Shown one piece after another: positions 57,132 through 64,000 of a DNA stretch of 64,000 nucleotides. The number at the start of each line of letters is the position of its first letter. Within the stretch, counting starts at the first letter, position 1. Below the pieces are notes generated by a model, which saw only the letters and a list, made by a program, of their open reading frames with translations, was not told the origin of the DNA and did not search any database. This DNA is from Streptomyces sp. HUAS 15-9. Its GTDB lineage: Bacteria > Actinomycetota > Actinomycetes > Streptomycetales > Streptomycetaceae. The stretch lies in contig NZ_CP106798.1 in the NCBI RefSeq assembly GCF_025642155.1, forward strand, positions 8,494,001 to 8,558,000, written 5' to 3'. The translations under genes and the position numbers were made by a program.

Positions 57132-57545
57132 ATGACCTCGCGGCTCAACCCCTACCTCAGCTTCGACGGCGATGCCCGGCAGGCGATGGAGTTCTACAAG
57201 GAGGTCTTCGGCGGCACCCTGGACCTGAACGTCTTCGGTGACTTCGGCCAGCAGGACGCCCCCTTCGCCGACAAGATCATGCACGGCATGCTGGAGACCC
57301 CGAGCGGCTTCACCCTGATGGGTGCCGACACCCCGCCGGGTATGGAGCGCACCATCGGCGACAACTTCGCGGTGAGCCTGAGCGGCGACGACGACGCCGA
57401 GCTGCGCGGCTACTGGGAGAAGCTGTCCGCGGGCGGCTCCGTGTCCGTTCCGCTGGAGAAGCAGATGTGGGGCGATGTGTTCGGCATGTGCAAGGACCGC
57501 TTCGGGGTCCCCTGGATGGTCGACATCGGCGGGTCCGAGAGCTGA
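57132..57545 (+). CDS. VOC family protein (PhnB-like)
   Basis: 137 residues of the glyoxalase/VOC fold. NPYLSFDGDARQAMEFYKEVFGG is the typical start of PhnB/3-demethylubiquinone-methyltransferase-like VOC proteins, and WGDVFGMCKDRFGVPWMVDI the end. A clear GAGGAGG site lies 5 nt before ATG 57132. The reaction is unknown; relatives act as isomerases, dioxygenases or binding proteins. It converges with the oxidoreductase, 33 nt away. The 272 nt before it contain no gene and serve as promoter region for it and the divergent phospholipase. Confidence 0.9.
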   Translation: MTSRLNPYLSFDGDARQAMEFYKEVFGGTLDLNVFGDFGQQDAPFADKIMHGMLETPSGFTLMGADTPPGMERTIGDNFAVSLSGDDDAELRGYWEKLSAGGSVSVPLEKQMWGDVFGMCKDRFGVPWMVDIGGSES

Positions 57546-57578
57546 CCGAGGGCGCACGCCACCAGGCCGAGCCGTACG

Positions 57579-58577
57579 TCAGACTCCTCCCGTCGGTGCC
57601 TGGACGCCGATGACGAGCTTGCCGCGGGCCTGCCCGTCCAGCAGGTGGCGGACGGCCGCGGCGACCTCGTCGATCGGATAGGTCCGATCGACGGCGGGTG
57701 TGACCTTGCCGGACTCGATGAGCTCGCGTATGGCCAGCAGGTCCTGGCCGTTCTCCGACGTGATGAAGGTGCCGAGCGTCTGGCCGACGAACGGGGACAG
57801 CAGCTGAGCCCGGAGCTGGCGGTCCGTCCCTCCGAGCCACCGTCCGTCGGTCTCGCCGCCGACGATCACGAGTCGGCCCCTCGGGGTGAGGGCGCGGCGC
57901 AGATGTGACAGCCGGCGGTTGCCTGCGATGTCCAGGATCACGTCGTAACGGAGGGTGCCGTCAGCGACGTCCGCTCGGGTGTAGTCGATGACATGGTCTG
58001 CGCCGAGAGCGCTGACCAGGGTGGTCTTCGCGGTGCTGCACACGGCCGTCACCTCGGCTCCGTACGCCTTGGCGATGGGCACGGCGAAGCTGCCCACTCC
58101 CCCCGACGCTCCCACGGTCAGCACCTTCTGGCCCGGCCCCACCCGTCCCCGGTCGCGAACGGCCTGCAGGGCGGTGAGTCCGGAGACGGGTACCGCGGCC
58201 GCCTGGCCGAAGGAGAGGTTTGCCGGCTTGGGGGCGAGCTTGTCGGCGCGGGCGGATGCGTACTCGGCGAACGAGCTGCTGCCGATGCCGAACACCTCGT
58301 CTCCCGGCTTGACACCGGTCACGTCGGCGCCGACCGCTTCGACCGTGCCGGCCAGGGCGCGGCCCGGGTTGGCGTACTTCGGCCGGCGCAGACCGAACCC
58401 CGCCGCTCGGACGGGGTAGGGCAGGCCGGCCATCACATGCCAGGTGCCCCGGTCCACGCTGGCCGCGTACACCTTCACCAGGACCTCGTCCCGCTGGATC
58501 GTGGGCCTGTCGGTCTGTGCGAGCCGGAGAACGTCCTCGGGAGCGGAACCGTACCGGTCCTGGACGATCGACTTCAT
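57579..58577 (-). CDS. Zinc-independent quinone oxidoreductase-like alcohol dehydrogenase (MDR)
   Basis: NAD(P)H-dependent MDR enzyme, 332 residues. The N-terminal GroES-like fold (RDEVLVKVYAASVDRGTWHVMAGLP, GRALAGTVEAVGADVTGVKPGDEVFG) has no zinc-binding Cys cluster; the nucleotide motif is VGASGGVGSFAVPIAKAYGAEVTAV. It is probably an NADPH:quinone or enone reductase. ATG 58577 has GAGGGGAAG 5 nt upstream; ATG 58640 would add 21 residues reaching toward the operators. It is divergent from tetR; a TTGACA -35-like box lies on the minus strand at 58732-58737, and one operator falls just downstream of it, so it is the probable target of the TetR protein. Confidence 0.9.
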   Translation of the reverse strand: MKSIVQDRYGSAPEDVLRLAQTDRPTIQRDEVLVKVYAASVDRGTWHVMAGLPYPVRAAGFGLRRPKYANPGRALAGTVEAVGADVTGVKPGDEVFGIGSSSFAEYASARADKLAPKPANLSFGQAAAVPVSGLTALQAVRDRGRVGPGQKVLTVGASGGVGSFAVPIAKAYGAEVTAVCSTAKTTLVSALGADHVIDYTRADVADGTLRYDVILDIAGNRRLSHLRRALTPRGRLVIVGGETDGRWLGGTDRQLRAQLLSPFVGQTLGTFITSENGQDLLAIRELIESGKVTPAVDRTYPIDEVAAAVRHLLDGQARGKLVIGVQAPTGGV

Positions 58578-58677
58578 GGTCTTCCCCTCGGGTGCCATGA
58601 CGGCAGGCTGTGTCGGCGCGTCGTGCTGGCTGCGGTGCATCGCGATGCTCCAGGTCGGTGCAGATCCCTACGCTGTT

Positions 58678-58730
58678 CCTTACGGCGTAAGGTGTCCTTA
58701 CGTCGTAAGGTTCGCCCTTACCCCGTAAGG
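58678..58730. promoter_or_regulatory. Three tandem 15-bp palindromic operators
   Basis: CCTTACGGCGTAAGG (58678-58692), CCTTACGTCGTAAGG (58696-58710) and CCTTACCCCGTAAGG (58716-58730) share the arms CCTTAC/GTAAGG and differ only in the middle three bases. Centres lie 18 and 20 nt apart. They occupy the divergent tetR/oxidoreductase promoter region, 30 nt before the tetR start. They are almost certainly TetR binding sites. Confidence 0.88.
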
Positions 58731-58759
58731 TTGTCAACACCGTCGCCGAAAGGAGCCCC

Positions 58760-59425
58760 ATGCCCCAGCGGACCGCGCGCGACCGAACGCCCCGTACGCC
58801 GCTCAGCCGCCACAAGGTGCTGCACGCAGCCGTCGCCCTGGCCGATGAGAACGGACTCGAGGCGCTCACCATGCGCAAGCTCGGCGAGGCCGTCGGGGTC
58901 GAGGCGATGTCGCTCTACACCCACGTGGCCAACAAGGAGGATCTCCTCGACGGCATGATCGACCTGGTGTTCAGCGAGATCGATCTCCCGTCCGACGAGG
59001 ACGACTGGAAGACGGCGATGCGTCAGCGGGCGATCTCGGTCCGCCAGGTCCTGTCCCGCCATCGCTGGGCGATCGGTCTGATGGAGTCACGGACCTCACC
59101 CGGTCCGGCATCCCTGCGACACCACGACGCCGTCCTCGGATGCCTCCGCAAGGCAGGGTTCTCCGTCGTGCTGACCGCGCACGCCTACTCGGCCCTCGAC
59201 AGCTACATCTACGGATTCGCCCTTCAGGAACGCGGCCTGCCCTTCGACACCCCCGACGAGACCGCGCAGCTGGCGCAGTCCATCCTGTCGCGGGCGGCGG
59301 CCGACCAGTACCCGCACCTGGCCGAGCTGACGGCCGAGCATGTGCTGCGCCCCGGCTACGACTACACCGACGAGTTCGAATTCGGCCTCGACCTGATCCT
59401 CGACGGACTCGAGAGGGCCATGTGA
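58760..59425 (+). CDS. TetR-family repressor with TetR_C domain
   Basis: 221 residues. The N-terminal HTH (about 20-62) reads LENG-type: [43 protein letters not shown]. The C-terminal ligand domain is of the TetR_C type ([38 protein letters not shown]). AAAGGAG lies 4 nt before ATG 58760. It is divergent from the oxidoreductase gene and separated by three palindromes, so it very likely represses both genes and responds to a small ligand related to that enzyme. Confidence 0.94.
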   Translation: MPQRTARDRTPRTPLSRHKVLHAAVALADENGLEALTMRKLGEAVGVEAMSLYTHVANKEDLLDGMIDLVFSEIDLPSDEDDWKTAMRQRAISVRQVLSRHRWAIGLMESRTSPGPASLRHHDAVLGCLRKAGFSVVLTAHAYSALDSYIYGFALQERGLPFDTPDETAQLAQSILSRAAADQYPHLAELTAEHVLRPGYDYTDEFEFGLDLILDGLERAM

Positions 59426-59521
59426 AGCGGCTGAGCAGACAGCCCCGCCCACACCTGGGCGAGGCCGTACTGCCGCGCGATGTCGGTCCAGCGCTTGACG
59501 CTCATGCCTGAGCACACACAA

Positions 59522-62500
59522 CTAGCCGTCGGAGGGTGACGGATCCTCCTGCGGCGCCAGGCCCATGTGAACCATCAGGGCCGTGGCGAGGGAGGCCACG
59601 GTGGGGTGTTGCCAGATGAAGTTGCTTGCCAGGCGGACCGCGAGGTCGGTGTCGAGGCGGATGCGCAGTTCGGTGGCCAGCAGTGAGTCGAAGCCGAGGG
59701 ATTTGAGCGGGGTGTGCGGGTCCAGGGTGGTGCTGCCGGTGCGCAGGATCGCGCGGATGTGGTCGGCGAGGTAGCTCTCCAGAGCGGTCTGGCGGGCCAT
59801 GCCCAACGGCAGGGCTTCGAGGCGGGCATGGATGTCCGAGCCGCTGGTCTTGGACTCCTCCGGGACTTCGGCGCCGTCCGGCGCGAGGCGGGCGAACAGG
59901 CTGGAAGCCGCGGCCGCGCGGGGGATCCAGGTGTTCGGCGGGCCCGGAATCACACCGGTCTGGACCCGTCGGTGGGTGAGGAGGGAGTGCAGCGCCGCCA
60001 GGCCCTTGCGGGTGGGAATGGTCTCGTAACCGCGATCGGCGAAGTCGACGGCCTGCCCCGTCTCACCCCAGGGACCCCAGTCGACGGCCAGCGTGGGCAG
60101 GCCCTTGCGGGTGCGCCAGGCGGCGAAGGCGTCGAGCCACGCGTTGGCTGCCGCGTACGTTCCCTGTCCGGCGTTGCCCAGCAACGAACTCATCGAGGAG
60201 TACAGAACGAACCAGTCCAGTGATTGATGCGCCGTGGCCCGATGAAGGTTCCAGGCACCGGTGACCTTGGGGGCCCACACACGCTCGAGCTGGTCGTCCC
60301 GGGTGGTGGCGAGTGCGGCGTCGTCGAGGACCATGGCGCAGTGCAGGATCCCGCGCAACGGGACACCGCCCGCCGTGGCGGCCTCGACGAGTTGTTCGGC
60401 GGTGCCGTCCCGGGAGATGTCACCGAGAACGACCTTGGCGTCGGTGTTCAGGTCGTTGACGGCGCGCGCGGTATCGACGGAGGGGGCTCGGCGGCCGTTG
60501 AGCACGATGCGGCCGGCTCCCTGCTGAGCCAGCCAGCGAGCGGTGGCCAGTCCCAGCCCTCCCAGGCCTCCGGTGATGATGTAGGCGCCGTCGGGGCGTA
60601 CGACGGACGGGCCGTCGGGCAGGACAGCCGTGGTCTCTCCCCGGTCGGGGACGGTCAGCACGATCTTGCCGTTGTGACCGGCACGGGCCATCAGATGAAA
60701 GGCGTCGGCCGCGCGCTCCAGCGGATACTCGGTGCACAGAAGCGGTTTGAGCCGCCCGGCGGCAAGGTGGGTCATGACCTCTCGCAGCACCGCGGCGAAC
60801 AACTCCGGGCGCCGCTGCTGCAGTTCGATGAGGTCGACGGTGCTGAAAGTGATGTTGTGGCGCAGCGGGGCGAGCCTGAGGGCGGCGTCGGCCATGATGT
60901 CGCGCACCCCGAGTTCGACGAAGCGGCCGAACGGGCGCAGGCTCTCGAGCCCGGCCCGGACGGCGGGCCCGGACAGGGAGTTGAGGACGATGTCGACTCC
61001 CTGACCGTCGGTGGCCTGGCGGGTCTGTTCGGTGAAGTCCAGTGTGCGGGAGTCCATGACGCAGCGGATGCCCATACCACGCAGGTGGCGCCGCTTCTCC
61101 CGGGTACCGGCCGTCGCCAGGACGTCCGCGCCCAGGAGGCGGGCGACCGCGATCGCGGCGCGACCGGTGGCGCCGGTGGCGGAGTGGATGAGTACCCGTT
61201 CACCGGGAGCGAGCCGTGCGACGCGCCGCAGGGCGTACCACGCGGTGAGATACGCCGTGGGCAGTCCCGCCGCGGTGGCGGGCGCGAAGGCTCGCGGCAC
61301 GCGGGCGACAGCGGTGGCGGGGACAGTGATGAAGGAGGCGAAGGAGCCGCCCTCGAGCTGAACGGCGAGCACGGTGTCCCCGAGACGGACATGGTCCACG
61401 CCGGGTCCCACGTCGCTCACCACGCCCGCGCACTCGAAGCCGATGCGGTAGGGGGTGAGCGGCTCCGAGCCGAGCATGCCGAGCGAGGTCAGGACGTCAC
61501 GGAAATTGAGGCCCGCGGCCTGGACGCGAACCTGGACCTCGCCCCTGCGGGCCTGGCGACGCTCGGTCGCGGCCAGTTCGAGGCTGTCGAGATCGCCGAG
61601 TTTTCCGACGCGCAGCCGGAATCCGTCCTGCCCGAACCGGACTGTTCGGGTGGTGCGGGCGGTGCGTTCGGCGGGCGTGACGGGAGCTCGGTCGACGCGG
61701 GCGACGTAGCGAGTGCCACCACGCAGTGCGACCTCGTCCTCGGGCGCGTCGGCGAGGAGTTCCGCGGCCAGGGCGCGCAGCCCCCTTTCGTTGGGGTCGG
61801 TGTCGACGAGAGTGGGGCGCATACGAGGCTGCTCGACGGCCATGACGCGTGCTACGCCGCGCACGGTCCCGTGGGCGGGGTGTCCCGGCTCGTCCGTGGT
61901 GACGGCGTACGCGCGCCGCGTGACGGCGTACAGACGCCAGGTTCCGCAGTGTTCGTCGGCGGCCTGGGCGAAGGCGAGCAGCCGCCGGGCCCGTTGCTGG
62001 GCGCCGTGGGTGGGGTCGGCGTCGTGGGCCGGGGGCGTGCCGCACAGCAGGACCACGCCGCGCCAGGAGTCTGCTCCGGCGGCCAGGTACTGGCGGTAGG
62101 TGTCGGCCAGTGAGGCGAGCCCGTCGGCGCTCAGGGGGAGTTCCCGCACCTCGACCCGGGCGCCGGCGGCGCTCAGGAGTGCGGCCAGACGGTCGGCCTC
62201 GCCGTCGCCCTCACCCACGACGAGCCAGTTTCCGGGCGGATTGGCCAGGCCGCTGCGGGGACGCGGGACGCGGTGCCAACGGTGTTCCATGAACCACTGA
62301 TCGACGGGCGTACCTTCGGCAGGCGCGCGGCGGACGAAACGCACACCGTCGAGGGCGATGACCGGCCGCCCGTGCGCGTCCAGGACACGGACGTCTCCGG
62401 CGAGCGTCGTGTGGCCGTTCTCGGTGATCCGCGCGTGGGCGTGGGCCGCCTGCGCGGGGTCGCCGAGAATCCGCAGGCCGCGGACCTGGACCGGCAGGAT

Positions 62501-64000
62501 CGGCGTGGGTGGGGTCTCGTGGCCGGCTCCCGCGACCAGCAGTTGCAGACACAGGTCGAGGAGGACGGGATGGATGCTCAGGCCGGGCTCGGGGGTGCGG
62601 GCGGTGGGCGGCACCTGGATGCGGGCCCAGAAGCTGTCCTGCCGCTTCGTGGTGTGCAAAGTGGTGATGCCGGTGAAGGCCGGGCCGTGTTCGAGTCCAC
62701 AGGCGCGCAGCCTGGCGTAGAGCCCGGCGGGGGTGAGGGGGACGGGGTGCTTGCGGTCGAGGTCGGGGACGGATGCGGCGCGGGTGATGCGGGTCGAGAG
62801 GTCGTGGCGGGCGACGGCCGAGGCGTGCAACTGCCAGGAGCCGTCCGGGTTGCGGGAGTGGATCTCGCAGGTGGCCTGCTCGCCGGTGGCGAGGGTGACG
62901 GTGGTGCTCAGGTCGGTGTCGTCGTTCAGCCGTAGCAGGTCATGGAAGGTGATGCCGCTCAGGTGGGTGTGTGTGGCGGGGCCACCACCGAGAGCGGTGC
63001 GGGCTGTGGTGTGGAGCAGGGCGCAGAAGCCGGCGCCGGGCAGGACGCAGGTGTCGTGGACCCGGTGGTCCTTGAGCCAGGGCAGGTGGCGGGCCGGAGC
63101 GGTGGCGCGCCAGGTGTGGCGGGTCTGGTCACCGGGAACTTCGGTGTGCAGGCCGGGCAGGGCGCCCGTGCCGGTGGCCGGCGCCGGGCCCGCGGCCCAG
63201 TGGCGCGCACGGTCGAAGGTGATGGTGGGAGCGTCGGTCAGGTCCCCGTCGCCGTACAAGGGGCTCCAGTCGACGGTGCCGCCGTTGCAGTGGAGGGTGG
63301 CGAGCTGGGTTCGGAAGGTGGTGGCTTCGTCCTGTGCGCGACGCAAGGTGGGCAGGACCACGGCATCGGGGGCCAGTCGGGCCAGGCTTTCGACGAGCGA
63401 CTGGGTGACCACGGGGTGGGGTGAGACTTCGATGTAGATCTGGTGCCGGTCTTGGGCGGCCGCGGCCACGGTGGGGTGGAAGCGCACCGGGTGGCGCAGG
63501 TTGTCGCACCAGTAGGCGGCGTCGAGGAGGGGTGTGTGGCGCGGGTCCTCGGCCACGGTGGAGTAGAAGGGAATCCGCGGCGGCCGCGGGGCCAGACCCG
63601 ACAGGGCCTGACGCAGATCGTTCAGGAGCGGGTCGACGTGAGAGCTGTGAGAGGCGACGTCGACCGCGATGGGAACGGCGCGGATGCCCTGCCGGTCCCA
63701 TCTGCTGATCAGCTGGGTGATCTGGTCGGTGTCGCCGGAGACGATGGTGGTGTCGGGTCCGGCCAGGACGGCGACGGACACGGCGTCGGTCCCGGCATCG
63801 GTCAGGGCGGCCTCCACCGAGACCCGGTCCAGGCTGACGCTGGCCATCGCACCCGTACCGGCGATCCGCTTGAGCAGTGCCGAGCGACGGCAGATGACGC
63901 GGACACCGTCGGCGAGGGTGAGCGCTCCGGCCACGACCGCGGCCGCGGCTTCTCCCATGGAGTGACCGATGACGGCGGCGGGCTGGACGCCGTGGGCCTT
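59522..64000 (-). CDS. Type I polyketide synthase, AT-DH-ER-KR-ACP part (N-terminus off right edge)
   Basis: Fully reducing PKS, MAS-like by its order AT-DH-ER-KR-ACP. About 1490 residues are in the window. AT (to about 63300): active-site GHSMG (Ser codon 63959-63961) and VASHS, as in methylmalonyl-type mycocerosic-acid-synthase relatives. DH (about 63120-62310): catalytic His codon 63065-63067, but the motif reads HxxxD instead of HxxxG; Asp in HPVLLDLCLQ. ER (about 61640-60640): NADPH site SATGATGRAAI. KR (about 60600-59950): GGLGGLG, LDD and YAAAN, a B-type signature. ACP: GFDSL, Ser codon 59684-59686. The chain ends after the ACP with no thioesterase, so release needs another protein. 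Confidence 0.93.
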   Translation of the reverse strand, partial: KAHGVQPAAVIGHSMGEAAAAVVAGALTLADGVRVICRRSALLKRIAGTGAMASVSLDRVSVEAALTDAGTDAVSVAVLAGPDTTIVSGDTDQITQLISRWDRQGIRAVPIAVDVASHSSHVDPLLNDLRQALSGLAPRPPRIPFYSTVAEDPRHTPLLDAAYWCDNLRHPVRFHPTVAAAAQDRHQIYIEVSPHPVVTQSLVESLARLAPDAVVLPTLRRAQDEATTFRTQLATLHCNGGTVDWSPLYGDGDLTDAPTITFDRARHWAAGPAPATGTGALPGLHTEVPGDQTRHTWRATAPARHLPWLKDHRVHDTCVLPGAGFCALLHTTARTALGGGPATHTHLSGITFHDLLRLNDDTDLSTTVTLATGEQATCEIHSRNPDGSWQLHASAVARHDLSTRITRAASVPDLDRKHPVPLTPAGLYARLRACGLEHGPAFTGITTLHTTKRQDSFWARIQVPPTARTPEPGLSIHPVLLDLCLQLLVAGAGHETPPTPILPVQVRGLRILGDPAQAAHAHARITENGHTTLAGDVRVLDAHGRPVIALDGVRFVRRAPAEGTPVDQWFMEHRWHRVPRPRSGLANPPGNWLVVGEGDGEADRLAALLSAAGARVEVRELPLSADGLASLADTYRQYLAAGADSWRGVVLLCGTPPAHDADPTHGAQQRARRLLAFAQAADEHCGTWRLYAVTRRAYAVTTDEPGHPAHGTVRGVARVMAVEQPRMRPTLVDTDPNERGLRALAAELLADAPEDEVALRGGTRYVARVDRAPVTPAERTARTTRTVRFGQDGFRLRVGKLGDLDSLELAATERRQARRGEVQVRVQAAGLNFRDVLTSLGMLGSEPLTPYRIGFECAGVVSDVGPGVDHVRLGDTVLAVQLEGGSFASFITVPATAVARVPRAFAPATAAGLPTAYLTAWYALRRVARLAPGERVLIHSATGATGRAAIAVARLLGADVLATAGTREKRRHLRGMGIRCVMDSRTLDFTEQTRQATDGQGVDIVLNSLSGPAVRAGLESLRPFGRFVELGVRDIMADAALRLAPLRHNITFSTVDLIELQQRRPELFAAVLREVMTHLAAGRLKPLLCTEYPLERAADAFHLMARAGHNGKIVLTVPDRGETTAVLPDGPSVVRPDGAYIITGGLGGLGLATARWLAQQGAGRIVLNGRRAPSVDTARAVNDLNTDAKVVLGDISRDGTAEQLVEAATAGGVPLRGILHCAMVLDDAALATTRDDQLERVWAPKVTGAWNLHRATAHQSLDWFVLYSSMSSLLGNAGQGTYAAANAWLDAFAAWRTRKGLPTLAVDWGPWGETGQAVDFADRGYETIPTRKGLAALHSLLTHRRVQTGVIPGPPNTWIPRAAAASSLFARLAPDGAEVPEESKTSGSDIHARLEALPLGMARQTALESYLADHIRAILRTGSTTLDPHTPLKSLGFDSLLATELRIRLDTDLAVRLASNFIWQHPTVASLATALMVHMGLAPQEDPSPSDG

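Noticed and set aside
59430..59516. Short minus-strand frame starting MSVKRWTDIARQYG between tetR and the PKS
   Set aside because: Too short, without a clear ribosome site, and it runs into the tetR end; not enough to call a gene.

Overview
The window is about 70% GC or higher. It uses GTG and TTG starts freely, has tightly overlapped operons and carries typical actinomycete families: a complete Mce/YrbE import operon, an I36 inhibitor, FUSC, a LexA-like repressor and a type I PKS. It is best read as a piece of a Streptomyces or close-relative chromosome. No integrase, transposase, CRISPR array or rRNA was seen. The only RNA gene recognised is tRNA-Sec.

Layout. 1-8.75 kb: ion-transport and small-protein region, with a P1B-type metal ATPase cut by the left edge, a DUF4389 membrane protein, a giant CtpI-type P-ATPase and several small proteins. 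8.96-13.2 kb: the selenocysteine machinery selA-selB-(tRNA-Sec, antisense)-selD. 13.5-14.85 kb: decayed DNA with a frameshifted universal stress protein. 15.0-20.8 kb: gnd-zwf, then beta-phosphoglucomutase and a GH65 disaccharide phosphorylase. Together these could carry a disaccharide through glucose-6-phosphate into NADPH production. 21.1-32.1 kb: an eleven-gene mce operon on the minus strand (ATPase, two permeases, MceA-F, two Mce-associated proteins), nearly every junction being a 4-nt stop/start overlap. It is preceded by an ECF-like sigma factor with a membrane and proline-rich tail.

33.3-41.35 kb: mostly secreted or regulatory single genes (lytic transglycosylase, F420-type LLM enzyme, lipoprotein, TTA-containing I36 inhibitor, winged-helix regulator, HAD-like protein, S33 peptidase, LexA-like repressor). 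41.5-46.9 kb: NamZ-type exo-muramidase, a double-GNAT protein and a complete sugar ABC importer, probably for cell-wall sugar salvage. 47-49.9 kb: a DUF6461-like protein and an FUSC transporter. 50-53.75 kb: a little-known isoprenoid operon (SCP2-like/prenyl-synthase fusion plus two unknown proteins), whose 5' end abuts a lamin-tail gene fragment at what looks like a deletion scar. 53.9-56.9 kb: htpG and a secreted phospholipase D-like protein that share a terminator. 57.1-59.4 kb: a VOC protein, a quinone-oxidoreductase-like gene and its divergent TetR regulator, separated by three copies of a 15-bp palindrome. 59.5 kb to the right edge: the AT-DH-ER-KR-ACP part of a fully reducing, MAS-like polyketide synthase.

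The strongest second-look items are the selB/tRNA-Sec antisense overlap, in which the selB UGA stop is the complement of the UCA anticodon; the triple TetR operator; the deletion scar near 53.31 kb; the isoprenoid fusion operon; and the phospholipase gene that has no stop codon before its terminator.
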